NCBI GenBank assembly: GCA_964343305.1 | Contig: CAYFJO010000016.1 | Span: 1 to 60,336 of the forward strand | Source: CAYFJO01 sp964343305 | Lineage (GTDB): Bacteria; Planctomycetota; Planctomycetia; Pirellulales; Pirellulaceae | Length of the DNA: 60,336 nt | Reading direction: 5' to 3' | Shown here: positions 17,563-25,905 of the stretch, piece after piece | Numbering within the stretch: the first letter of the stretch is position 1 | Layout: each line of letters begins with the position of its first letter | The notes under the pieces: generated by a model | Told to the model about the DNA's origin: nothing | The model's database searches: none | Seen by the model: the letters and a program-made list of their open reading frames with translations, nothing else | Made by a program: the position numbers and the translations under genes

Positions 17563-17686
17563 TTGCGAAATTCGAAACAAATCCGAATGTCTAAATCAGA
17601 AATTCAAAACGCGGAATCCTGTTTCGGTCATTTCTCTTTTCTGATTTCGAATTTGTTTCGTATTTCGATATTCGTATTTCGGATTT
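17563..17686. repeat. intergenic AT-rich inverted repeat between adaptor and pump genes
   Basis: The left part (GAAACAAATCCGAATG, AAATCAGAAATTC) and right part (TTTCTGATTTCGAATTTG, then TTCGTATTTCGGATTT) are imperfect complements filling almost the whole 133-bp space. It would form a long hairpin in the operon mRNA just before the pump gene and may reduce its translation. Confidence 0.65.
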
Positions 17687-17694
17687 AACCGCCC

Positions 17695-20600
17695 ATGTTT
17701 CTCGTCCGTTTCGCATTACGAAACCCATACGCTGTCATCGCTTTCACGATCGGTTTGTGCTTGCTGGGTCTGGCGGCCATACCGTTGTTCCCGCTCGACA
17801 TTCTTCCCGACTTCAAGAAGCCGGTGGTTGTCAGCTACTTTTCTTATCCCGGACTGCCGACGGGCGAAATGGAAAAAAGCGTCACGTCGCGCGTCGAACG
17901 CGCGTTGACACTGGCCGGCGGTATCGAACATCAAGAGTCGCGCACGATGCCCGGCGGTTCGATGATCAAGATTTTTTTTCATCCCGGTACCAACCCCAGC
18001 TCGGCGATGAACGACATCGTTAACCTCGAAGCCAGCGACATGTTTCACTTGCCGCCGGGCATCGAGTTTCCGTTCACGTTGCGCAGCGAACCCGCGAATT
18101 TGCCGGTCGTGCTGGCCGCGATTTCCGGCGAAGGTCTGACCGAAAAGGAACTCTACTCGATCGGCTATTACGCGGTGCGAAACAAAATGGGCGGCTTAAA
18201 GGGCGTTCAAATCCCGCACCCATTCGGCGGCAAGTTTCGCCAGATGATGATCTACGTCAATCCGCTCAAACTACAATCGTTCGGACTGGCCGCGACCGAC
18301 GTCGTCAAGGCGCTCCGCGATTCGAATCTCGTTTTGGCAGGCGGCAGTGTAAAGATCGGTGGCTCCGACTACCAGGTGCATCCGGTCAACACGCTTCCCA
18401 CGACCGAAGACATCGAGAACGTCCCGATTGCCGTCCGCAACGACCGGCCGATCTTCATCCGCGACGTGGGCTACGCCAAAGACGATTCGGCAATCCAGTA
18501 CAACATCGTCCGCGTCAACGGCAACCGCAGCGTCTATTGTCCCCTGTTGCGCGAACCGGGCGAAAACACAATCGCCTGTGTCGACCGCATCTACGAAGGC
18601 ATCGGGACAGAAATTCCGAAAATGAAACAGCGCGGCGACATTCCCGAAGCCGCCGAAGTGACGCTCGTCAGCGATCAGTCGTCGTACATTCGCAACGCCA
18701 TGCGCAACTTGATGTACGAAGTCGGCCTCGGCGCGATCCTGGTGACAATTGTCGTCGGCGCGTTTCTCCGGCAGTTCAAACCGACACTCATTATCGTGGC
18801 TACGATCCTGCTGTCGATCTTGATCGGAGCGTTGGCGTTTTATTTCACAGGACACTCGATCAACGTCATGACGTTGGGCGGCATCGCGCTGGCCGTTGGA
18901 ACCGTGGTCGACGCGGGCATCGTGGTCGTCGAGAACATCGTGCGGCATCTGCGGATGGGCAAGTCGTCGATCGACGCCGCACGCGACGGCGCGGGCGAAG
19001 TGGTCGCGCCAGTGTTGGCCGGTACCGTTACCACGCTGGCCGTTTTCATCCCCGTGGTCTTTCTCACCGGCATGATTCGATTCTTGTTCGAACCGCTCTC
19101 GGTCGCAGCGACGACAACGATCGGGGCGAGTTTTTTCATCGCCATGACCGTCGTCCCGGCTTACTGCGCACGATTTCTGAGAGGGGTTGAGGGTCAAGGG
19201 TTGACGGATGAGGGTGAAGAGAACAACCCTTCCCAACCCTCTACCCTCGACTCTCAACCCTCGACCCTCTACTCCCGGCTGCTCGACGGTGCCATGCGAC
19301 TTCGCTGGGGAGTGATCGCCGCGACCGCGATCGTCGTTGCCTGCTCGCTGTTGCTGCTGCCGTCGTTGGGCTCGGAACTGTTTCCGACGGTCGATGCTGG
19401 TTCTTTCGAAATCCGATTGAAAACGATTCCGGGTACGCGGCTCGAAGCCACCGAGGCGCTCGTGGCCAGGATCGAGGAAACGATCAAGGAAGTGATTCCG
19501 CCCGGCGAAATCGAAGCTTTGATTTCAAACATTGGGTTGCCCGTGGGAAAAGGCGCCGGGTTCTCGACAATTCTCAGCCCGAACTCCGGTCCGGATACAG
19601 CATTTCTTGTCGTCAACCTGACCCAGTCCGGCCGCAGCACTAGCTCGGATGAGTATGTGACGCGGTTGCGATCCGTGTTGGCCGAACAGTTCCCAGATGA
19701 GCAATTCCTGTTCACCAGCGGCAGCATCGTCAACGCGGCGCTCAACGAAGGATCGCCGACGCCGATCCGCGTGCAGGTTTCCGCCGGCACGCTGGCCCAA
19801 TGCCGCGACTCGGCCGAAGAAGTGGTTGACGCTCTCAGCGACGTCCCGGGAGCGACCGATGTGCAGATCGCCCAGTCGCTCGACTATCCGCAATTCGACA
19901 TCCAGGTCGATCGTACCAAGGCCCGCTATCTCGGCCTCAGCCAGGAAGCGGTCGCTCAAGCGGTGCTAACCGCCTACGGATCAAGCATTGGCTATGCCTC
20001 GACAATCTGGGTCGACCCGAAAACCGGCACGGACTTTTTCATGGGCGTGCAATATGCAAACAACGAAGCGAAATCGCTGGACGACATCCGCAACGTACCG
20101 CTGTCGATCGAGGGGCCAAACGGCCCGGTGACGGTGCCGTTGTCAAACGTCGCGACGGTCCGCCGCGTAAACATCCCCGGCGAAGTGGCCCACTACAACA
20201 TCGCCCGCGTCAACGACGTGTACGTCAATGTCGCGGGCCGCGATGTCGGCTCGGTGGCTGCCGACGTGGAACAAAAACTGGCCCAGATGAAATTGCCCGC
20301 CGGCGTCTCGACCACCGTTCGTGGTCCGGTGACAACGATGAAAACCGGTGCCCAGTCGCTCGGAATCGGAATCGCAGTAGCGGCCATTCTCGTCTACCTG
20401 GTGATGCTCGCCCAATTCCGCTCGTTCGTCGATCCGTTGATCATCATGCTGGCCGTGCCGTTGGGACTCACCGGTGTGATCGCGATTCTGTTCATCACAG
20501 GCACAACGATCAACATCCAATCACTGATGGGCACGTTGATGATGATCGGCGTCGTGGTGAACAACAGTATCTTGCTGGTCGAATTCGCCAACCAGTTGTG

Positions 20601-20850
20601 CGAGCGAGGTCACGATCCACGCAAAGCCGCATTCGCCGCCGCCCAAGTTCGACTGCGACCGATCCTGATGACGGCGGGTGTTCTGATTGCCTCGATGCTA
20701 CCGCTGTCATTCCATTTCGCCCCCGGTGGCGAAGCGATGATCCCGCTGGCTCGAGCGTTGATTGGCGGCATGCTGGTTTCGACCGTGCTGACGCTGTTCC
20801 TCGTGCCATGCGTCTACTCGATGGTCAAACGTCAGCCGTCCACGGCATAA
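17695..20850 (+). CDS. RND-family efflux pump inner-membrane transporter
   Basis: A 1051-residue AcrB/CzcA-type proton-driven pump with 12 predicted membrane helices and two large periplasmic loops. The TM4 motif reads GTVVDAGIVVVENI, with one central aspartate as in the heavy-metal-like subgroup and not the double aspartate of drug pumps. The second half has LMMIGVVVNNSILLVEFANQL. Residues ~496-527, in the cytoplasmic loop between TM6 and TM7, are an oddity. They are rich in G, E, S, P, T and encoded by a palindromic repeat (19180-19274). It partners with the adaptor upstream, the divergent TolC-like lipoprotein, and possibly the histidine-rich outer-membrane protein downstream. The substrate is unproven; the His-rich neighbour hints at metals. 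Confidence 0.85.
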   Translation: MFLVRFALRNPYAVIAFTIGLCLLGLAAIPLFPLDILPDFKKPVVVSYFSYPGLPTGEMEKSVTSRVERALTLAGGIEHQESRTMPGGSMIKIFFHPGTNPSSAMNDIVNLEASDMFHLPPGIEFPFTLRSEPANLPVVLAAISGEGLTEKELYSIGYYAVRNKMGGLKGVQIPHPFGGKFRQMMIYVNPLKLQSFGLAATDVVKALRDSNLVLAGGSVKIGGSDYQVHPVNTLPTTEDIENVPIAVRNDRPIFIRDVGYAKDDSAIQYNIVRVNGNRSVYCPLLREPGENTIACVDRIYEGIGTEIPKMKQRGDIPEAAEVTLVSDQSSYIRNAMRNLMYEVGLGAILVTIVVGAFLRQFKPTLIIVATILLSILIGALAFYFTGHSINVMTLGGIALAVGTVVDAGIVVVENIVRHLRMGKSSIDAARDGAGEVVAPVLAGTVTTLAVFIPVVFLTGMIRFLFEPLSVAATTTIGASFFIAMTVVPAYCARFLRGVEGQGLTDEGEENNPSQPSTLDSQPSTLYSRLLDGAMRLRWGVIAATAIVVACSLLLLPSLGSELFPTVDAGSFEIRLKTIPGTRLEATEALVARIEETIKEVIPPGEIEALISNIGLPVGKGAGFSTILSPNSGPDTAFLVVNLTQSGRSTSSDEYVTRLRSVLAEQFPDEQFLFTSGSIVNAALNEGSPTPIRVQVSAGTLAQCRDSAEEVVDALSDVPGATDVQIAQSLDYPQFDIQVDRTKARYLGLSQEAVAQAVLTAYGSSIGYASTIWVDPKTGTDFFMGVQYANNEAKSLDDIRNVPLSIEGPNGPVTVPLSNVATVRRVNIPGEVAHYNIARVNDVYVNVAGRDVGSVAADVEQKLAQMKLPAGVSTTVRGPVTTMKTGAQSLGIGIAVAAILVYLVMLAQFRSFVDPLIIMLAVPLGLTGVIAILFITGTTINIQSLMGTLMMIGVVVNNSILLVEFANQLCERGHDPRKAAFAAAQVRLRPILMTAGVLIASMLPLSFHFAPGGEAMIPLARALIGGMLVSTVLTLFLVPCVYSMVKRQPSTA
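19180..19274. repeat. palindromic repeat inserted in frame in the RND gene
   Basis: The left part has GAGGGGTTGAGGGTCAAGGG and GATGAGGGTGAAGAG. The right part has the complementary family CCCTCTACCCTCGACTCTCA and CCCTCGACCCTCTA. The roughly 95-bp insert keeps the reading frame and encodes a short low-complexity loop at a tolerant cytoplasmic site of the pump. Confidence 0.8.
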
Positions 20851-21047
20851 ACGTCTCGACCTGCAATTCCCTTCGATGTCCATCACCTGACATCGCACTC
20901 CATCTGCTTGTTACGGTCGCAAGGATGATCTCGCGCCGTGTTTTGCGCGTCGTGTCGATTACTGCGTCGAGCGAACAAATAGCGGCGAGCCACGGCGAGG
21001 CGTACCGATACACATCAACGACAAACTGAAGTCAGCGCCCGAAAAAA

Positions 21048-22154
21048 ATGGATTTTGTCAGCATGCACGGACGGCCTCGCTCCAAGTTCGCGTTCTTGTT
21101 GTGCATTGGCGTTGCCGCTTGGTACTGCGCAAATGATGCACGCTCGTATGCGCAGAACGCTCGACCACCGCTGGTCACGTATCAACTTGGGCGGCACTTG
21201 GACGATGAACATCGTGACGCTCACGATGGCCCGCCGGTCCCACCAGATCACGATCATGACCATCATGAAGACGATCACTCGGGACACGATCACTCCGGCC
21301 ACGGTCATTCAATGTATCGTCACTCTGGCCACGGACACGGGCATGGCCGCGTCCATTTCGATCATCTCGAATCCTTTCGCTCGCACGGCCGAGGTACGCG
21401 TGCCGAACACGGACATGCCGGCCACACGTCGGTCGAAGGTTATCCGTTTGTCCACAGCATTGGTGAGAGCGAAATCGATTTTGTCGAACGAGCCCTGGAA
21501 CTCGATCTCGGCTTCGTCGACGGGGCCGATGGCGGCGCGGCCAACGAATTGGAATTTGAATCGGAATTGGTCTGGGCGCTGAACAGTCGTTTTGTGTTCA
21601 TCGCCGGCGCGCCGCTGGTCTCGATTAATTCCATGTTCGACGAAAACACAACGGGATACGGCGATCTGGAACTCGGCCTGCAATGGCTCGCGTACAACGG
21701 CCGTCGCTCGATGTTGTTCACCGGCCTGTTCATGACCGTTCCCACTGGCGACAACGACCGCGATCTGGGCGCGGGCAGCACGATCCTCGAACCGACCGTG
21801 CTGTGGTTGCAGGACTTTGGTTGCGGCAACTACATGCAAGGCCGCTTCAGCGTCACCGTGCCCGTGGCCAACGACCCGATCGGCAACGAATTCAACTACA
21901 ACATTGCGTTGTTTCATACGTTCACGCAGACCGACGGATGGCAGTTTTTTCGTTTTCTCACACCGATCGTCGAAGCCAACGGTGTCACGACCCTGAACGG
22001 CGCAAGCCAAGGCGACACTTCGGTCCACATGACTACGGGCCTTCGTTGGATCGTCCGCGAAATGGACGAGGTTGGCTTTGGCTGGAGCTTGCCGATCACG
22101 GGCGATCGTTTGTTTGAAAGCCGTTACTTGCTGAGCTACCGCTGGCACTTTTGA
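21048..22154 (+). CDS. exported protein with His-rich segment and outer-membrane beta-barrel
   Basis: A 368-residue protein. It has a signal peptide (FAFLLCIGVAAWYCAND) and a strongly histidine/aspartate-rich stretch (residues ~60-130, e.g. DHDHDHHEDDHSGHDHSGHGH). A beta-rich domain follows, resembling the transporter/phenol-degradation MetA-like outer-membrane barrel family (ELGLQWLAYNGRRSMLFTGLFMTVPTGDNDRDLGAG), ending in the aromatic YRWHF typical of barrel C-termini. The His-rich part should bind Zn, Ni or Cu. It lies 197 bp downstream of the RND pump on the same strand, so a role in metal capture or release for that pump is an inference. It could instead be a stand-alone metal-binding outer-membrane protein. 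Confidence 0.65.
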   Translation: MDFVSMHGRPRSKFAFLLCIGVAAWYCANDARSYAQNARPPLVTYQLGRHLDDEHRDAHDGPPVPPDHDHDHHEDDHSGHDHSGHGHSMYRHSGHGHGHGRVHFDHLESFRSHGRGTRAEHGHAGHTSVEGYPFVHSIGESEIDFVERALELDLGFVDGADGGAANELEFESELVWALNSRFVFIAGAPLVSINSMFDENTTGYGDLELGLQWLAYNGRRSMLFTGLFMTVPTGDNDRDLGAGSTILEPTVLWLQDFGCGNYMQGRFSVTVPVANDPIGNEFNYNIALFHTFTQTDGWQFFRFLTPIVEANGVTTLNGASQGDTSVHMTTGLRWIVREMDEVGFGWSLPITGDRLFESRYLLSYRWHF

Positions 22155-22209
22155 CCGAGCGCTCAGACGGAAAATCCAACATCTGATTCACCACTTCAAG
22201 GAAGCCATC

Positions 22210-22269
22210 ATGATTACTTTCACGATTCTGACGATGATCTGGAACTACGTTCGCGCGATTCTTTCATAA
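22210..22269 (+). CDS. possible 19-residue hydrophobic microprotein
   Basis: An ATG preceded by AAGGA at a good distance encodes MITFTILTMIWNYVRAILS and a TAA. The peptide is a single amphipathic or membrane helix. No family is recognised. Support is only the ribosome-binding site and hydrophobicity, so chance is possible. Confidence 0.3.
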   Translation: MITFTILTMIWNYVRAILS

Positions 22270-22328
22270 GTTGTCGCCGCGAGGATCGAGGGTTTTGACC
22301 AGTCCGCGGGAAGCGCTACAATGGGGCC

Positions 22329-22637
22329 ATGGACATTGACTGGTCGAACGACCGGCCCCAATTTCGGCTGCAAACTTTGTTTATCGCTACCACATTGATT
22401 GCCGTCGGCATCGGGTTGGTCCGCTTGTGGGACACAAGCTTCTTTCTGGGATTGGTCGGCGTCAGCATTCTATGTTTTTGCGGTGGTGCTATTTGCATGT
22501 TGATTGGCGACCTGCACGAAGCGGCGGGTTGCGTGTTTCATTTGGTGGGTGTGATTCTGATCGGAGCCGCCGTTTTCTGGTTCACCTTCGCCGCGGTGAT
22601 CGGATTTGGGGCGCTGTTCTTTTTCAACCCGTTCTGA
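22329..22637 (+). CDS. small membrane protein, planctomycete 'FRLQTLFIATTLIAV' type
   Basis: A 102-residue protein with three probable membrane helices. The N-terminus (RPQFRLQTLFIATTLIAVGIGL) matches a motif common at the start of planctomycete membrane proteins of unknown function. The sequence ends in hydrophobic GFGALFFFNPF. It converges with the 624-residue protein gene on the other strand. No enzymatic motif is visible. Confidence 0.6.
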   Translation: MDIDWSNDRPQFRLQTLFIATTLIAVGIGLVRLWDTSFFLGLVGVSILCFCGGAICMLIGDLHEAAGCVFHLVGVILIGAAVFWFTFAAVIGFGALFFFNPF

Positions 22638-22690
22638 TCGCAGACGCACGCTTGCTTGCGCTGGTGACACAAGCGAGACGCTTGCGCTAC
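22638..22690. repeat. repeat in convergent gene space
   Basis: The 53 bases between two converging genes contain CGCACGCTTGCTTGCGC and CACAAGCGAGACGCTTGCGC, related inverted segments that can pair. They may end transcription from both sides. Confidence 0.4.
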
Positions 22691-24565
22691 CTACGCCTTG
22701 CGAATGAACCGCGCCGCGTAGCTACGCACTTGATGCCCGTTCAAGACGTGAACCATCCGCAACTGCTGGACGGTTGATTCGCTGAATTGCCCCATCGGCA
22801 AGTGCACCCACTTTTTGCCAAATCGTTTTGCCAAGCGCCGCCAGCCCGCACCCGGCGGCAACGGACTCAGGAGCGGAATCTGGGGACACGCGCTGTGCAG
22901 ACACGCGCTGGCTAGCAACCGTTCTTCCATCGTCTCGGTGAAATCCAGCCGCGGATCCGACCAGATGTCGGGAACATGAACCGGCGGAAACAAGAACATC
23001 GCGCCGCCGTAAGTCGACACGCAGATGCCTGGCCCCACGGGCTCCTTCGAAAAGTCCGTTGCAAAGAAAGCCAACGTCGATTCGTTCTCGTGCTCCGCAA
23101 ACCAGGTCGTGCGCCAAGGATAATCGCGCGGATCGGCCGGCGAGTCGAACAACATCACCGCGCAATCAACATTTCCGCGAGCTGGCGGCAGTTCCTTGAC
23201 GTAGATGCTGCCCTCGTGCCAGTTCCGCAGCGTGTCACGAATGTCGATGCCGTCCTTGATACTCGTCGTAAACTTCTCCGTCTTCGCCAGATCCGCACCC
23301 ATGATCTCTTTCGCCCGATCGAACACATGCGACCGAAAGTTTTCGATCAATTCATCTTCCGGTGGCCAACTGCATTGCGAATAAGGATTCCATCGCATCT
23401 GCCATTGTTCGATTTCTTTGCGATCCGGCTTGCGATTCAATTCGACGGAGCGCCAAAAAACGGGCGTGCCCGGCAATCGGCTGACCATGTCGACCAGGTC
23501 CCCGCTGGGAAGTTGCGCCCGATCGACGCCCATCTTGATCGAGTCCACCGCTGTGTACTCTTGATAAGGATACTCGCGCGAAGTCTCGGCCACGTGCAGC
23601 GCAAATTGATCGCCCGCAATTTGCTTCGCCGCCACGACCAGCGTGTAAAGATCTGGTGTCATCCGCCGCTCGATCAACGACAGGTTGCGCGTGTATTTCA
23701 AACACAACGACAACAGGTGCGGCGTGATCTTGCGAGCCCGCGTTTTCAAATCCGCCTTGTACGCCTCACGGGCCGCGATCATCAACTCTTTCACGCCGTC
23801 GATCGACAAGTTTTCGTCGTCTTCCAGCTCGGCCCGTGCCCGCTCGTAAAGTCCCGTGATGAACGGCAACTCGCCAAGCATGAAGATCAGCGTCTGCGGA
23901 TCGACACCGTAAGTTGTCGTTTCCTCAACATAATCATCTTCCGCGTCACACGGTGTGCCCTCGACATACGCGTCGCGAATCCAAGGCCAATCCAGCACGT
24001 TGCACACGAGCAGAATCGAATCGTGCTTTGCCTCAAGCTCGCGTAATCGCCGAGCCATGTGAAGAATCCGTTGTTGCGGCTGCCCATCCGGCGGGCGACC
24101 AATCGCTGGCAGCATCGCCGCCGCGAAACGCTGGATGTCGACCTTCTTCAGAGCATACGGATCAGGCAACACCGCGCTGTACGGCTCGAATCGCTCTGTC
24201 TCCAAATCGATGAATTCGCGCCGAATGTGTTCCCCCAAGGCAATCCGCAGCGCGGCAATCACGCCTTGACACGGATCGATCGGAACGAAACTCAGCGTCC
24301 TTTCGTCCGTCTCTTCTTCGTCCCGATCCGGCGACCAATCTTCGGCGTATTTCGCCCCCTCGCCCTGCGTCACAATCGTCGGCGTCGGCAAAAAACCGAT
24401 CGCGTTCTCAACATCATGCTGGAATGAAGGGGGCAACGGCACTGCCACACAATCAAACTCGCTGGACAACATCACCTGCCGCACGGCAAGCGCAAAGTCC
24501 CCGCTGCCATGAATGATCGGCAGGGCCGTGATTTTGTCACCGATTCTTAGAACATCGTGAGGCAT
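22691..24565 (-). CDS. unrecognised 624-residue protein, partner of a MoxR-type ATPase
   Basis: A soluble, acidic-to-neutral 624-residue protein without signal peptide or membrane helix. The N-terminus (LPIIHGSGDFALAVRQVML...DCVAVPLPPSF) has the layout of TraB/DUF5682-like domains: an 'H-G-x-D/G' turn, then a strand ending in a proline-rich motif. The usual glutamate of that motif is absent, so this is only a resemblance. The middle is helical (TETERFEPYSAVLPDPYAL, RRLRELEAKHD). It is encoded downstream of the MoxR-like ATPase on the same strand, separated by a palindrome. MoxR ATPases usually remodel a co-encoded partner, so this is the likely client or co-factor. The function is unknown. 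Confidence 0.6.
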   Translation of the reverse strand: MPHDVLRIGDKITALPIIHGSGDFALAVRQVMLSSEFDCVAVPLPPSFQHDVENAIGFLPTPTIVTQGEGAKYAEDWSPDRDEEETDERTLSFVPIDPCQGVIAALRIALGEHIRREFIDLETERFEPYSAVLPDPYALKKVDIQRFAAAMLPAIGRPPDGQPQQRILHMARRLRELEAKHDSILLVCNVLDWPWIRDAYVEGTPCDAEDDYVEETTTYGVDPQTLIFMLGELPFITGLYERARAELEDDENLSIDGVKELMIAAREAYKADLKTRARKITPHLLSLCLKYTRNLSLIERRMTPDLYTLVVAAKQIAGDQFALHVAETSREYPYQEYTAVDSIKMGVDRAQLPSGDLVDMVSRLPGTPVFWRSVELNRKPDRKEIEQWQMRWNPYSQCSWPPEDELIENFRSHVFDRAKEIMGADLAKTEKFTTSIKDGIDIRDTLRNWHEGSIYVKELPPARGNVDCAVMLFDSPADPRDYPWRTTWFAEHENESTLAFFATDFSKEPVGPGICVSTYGGAMFLFPPVHVPDIWSDPRLDFTETMEERLLASACLHSACPQIPLLSPLPPGAGWRRLAKRFGKKWVHLPMGQFSESTVQQLRMVHVLNGHQVRSYAARFIRKA

Positions 24566-24570
24566 TTTAA

Positions 24571-24709
24571 AATGACGAATGACGAAATACCCAATGACGA
24601 ATGAATGACGAAGTCAGAAATCTGAATTGAAGAACACGCCGTCTGCGCTCCGTTTCGGACTTCGTCATTCGGACTTCATTCGTCATTGGGTATTTCGTCA
24701 TTCGTCATT
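24571..24709. repeat. long palindrome between MoxR-type ATPase and its partner gene
   Basis: Left arm 24571-24605 starts AATGACGAATGACGAAATAC. The right arm, ending at 24709, is its exact complement over about 34 bp, with more pairing inside. The 145-bp space between the two minus-strand genes is almost entirely this element. Confidence 0.85.
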
Positions 24710-24710
24710 C

Positions 24711-25673
24711 CTAATAAGGCATCTCGTCATCGTCTTCATCATCTTCGCGATCGGGATGCAATGGATCATCCGGCGAGAAAAAGAAATCGCCCAGTCCCAA
24801 TGGCACCGCGTCGCCGCCCAGCGTTCGAGATCGCCGCTCGGCCAACGATTCCAGGTCGAGCGCATCGTCGCCCAAGCAGTTTGCCAGCGCCTCGCGCCAC
24901 GCAGCATCCTTGCTGATCGGATGATCGGGATCCTGTGATAATCGCTTCATCGCATAGCGCAACAAGTTAATGCCATCGCGCGGCGAGAAGTCGAGGCTCA
25001 ACTCGTGGGACCGCTGTAAAAACTCAACCGTCATCGCTAGCATATCCGCTTCGACGAACGGCAAGTGATACTGCAGAATCGCCATCTCATCGTTCTTCTC
25101 TGGAAATCCAACACTCAGCGTTGGTTGTAGCCGGCTGAGGATGTAGTCCGGTATCTCATACGTCGAATCGTCCTGATTCATCGTCACACAGCAACGGAAA
25201 TCGCGATGCGCCGGAATCGTGATGCCGGCAACGATTGATTCGGCATAACGCCGTTGATCGAGCAGAGGCGCGAGGCTGGCCCACGACTTTTCGTTCATCC
25301 GGTTGCCTTCGTCCAGAATGCAAACGCCGCCGCGGATCATGGCGGTGACCAGCGGCGAGGCGTGATAAGCGATCTTGCCGCTTTCGGCCAACACGGGCGT
25401 GACGAGTAAATCTTCGGGACGCGTGTCTGCCGTGCATTGGTAGATATACAACTCTTGCTTCCGCACTTTCGAACCGGCCATCGCCAGTGCCGTCTTGCCG
25501 ATGCCGGGCATCCCGATCAACCGCGGAGTGAGCGGCATATCTTTGTCGTCCACCACCAACCAGCACGCGATCAATTGCTTGAGGATCTCCTGCTGGCCGA
25601 TCCATTCGCCGATCGCTTCGTGAGGTTGACTGAGGTTTAGTCCGACGCCGTCAATTTCAACGTGATTTTGCAT
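24711..25673 (-). CDS. MoxR-type AAA+ ATPase
   Basis: A 320-residue AAA+ ATPase of the MoxR/AAA_5 group. Walker A is GMPGIGKTA (residues ~54-62), Walker B is GGVCILDEGNRM, sensor 1 is CCVTMNQ, and the arginine finger lies in ILSRLQP. The C-terminus is an acidic tail (DREDDEDDDE). MoxR proteins act as chaperone-like motors, often loading metal cofactors or remodelling partner proteins through VWA proteins. No VWA gene is seen here; the only close neighbour is the 624-residue protein downstream. The start at 25673 is the first ATG. Confidence 0.8.
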   Translation of the reverse strand: MQNHVEIDGVGLNLSQPHEAIGEWIGQQEILKQLIACWLVVDDKDMPLTPRLIGMPGIGKTALAMAGSKVRKQELYIYQCTADTRPEDLLVTPVLAESGKIAYHASPLVTAMIRGGVCILDEGNRMNEKSWASLAPLLDQRRYAESIVAGITIPAHRDFRCCVTMNQDDSTYEIPDYILSRLQPTLSVGFPEKNDEMAILQYHLPFVEADMLAMTVEFLQRSHELSLDFSPRDGINLLRYAMKRLSQDPDHPISKDAAWREALANCLGDDALDLESLAERRSRTLGGDAVPLGLGDFFFSPDDPLHPDREDDEDDDEMPY

Positions 25674-25811
25674 GTTTGTTTCAGGGTGAAGACTTCGGAA
25701 GTCTGTTGACGTTCAAGTGGTATCGATAAACCCGATTATTCTCGTTGCGCTGCCGCCAGACAAGTCGACGTGGCCTTTTGACATCATCACGCGGGCTGTG
25801 ACCTATGTTTT

Positions 25812-25905
25812 CTTTGGAGTGCGGTGACTCGTCGCCGCTTTCCTTTTCCGGGGCAAACATTCAACAAGTCAAAAGAAAGCGGCGACGAGTCACCGCACTC
25901 CAAAG
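25812..25905. repeat. inverted repeat abutting a start codon
   Basis: Left arm 25812-25842 (begins CTTTGGAGTGCGGTGACTCG) and right arm 25875-25905 are perfect 31-bp complements with a 32-base loop. The right arm ends directly before the ATG of the next gene, so no ordinary Shine-Dalgarno site is free. A smaller GACTTCGGAAGTC palindrome is near 25690. Nothing else is seen in 25674-25811. Confidence 0.85.

Noticed and set aside
18271..19257. 328-codon minus-strand frame inside the RND pump gene
   Set aside because: It is antisense to a conserved transporter, lacks any motif and has the composition of a shadow frame.
22976..24046. 356-codon plus-strand frame opposite the 624-residue protein
   Set aside because: The minus-strand frame has better codon use and ordinary protein composition; this one is rich in Arg/His/Gln with no motif.
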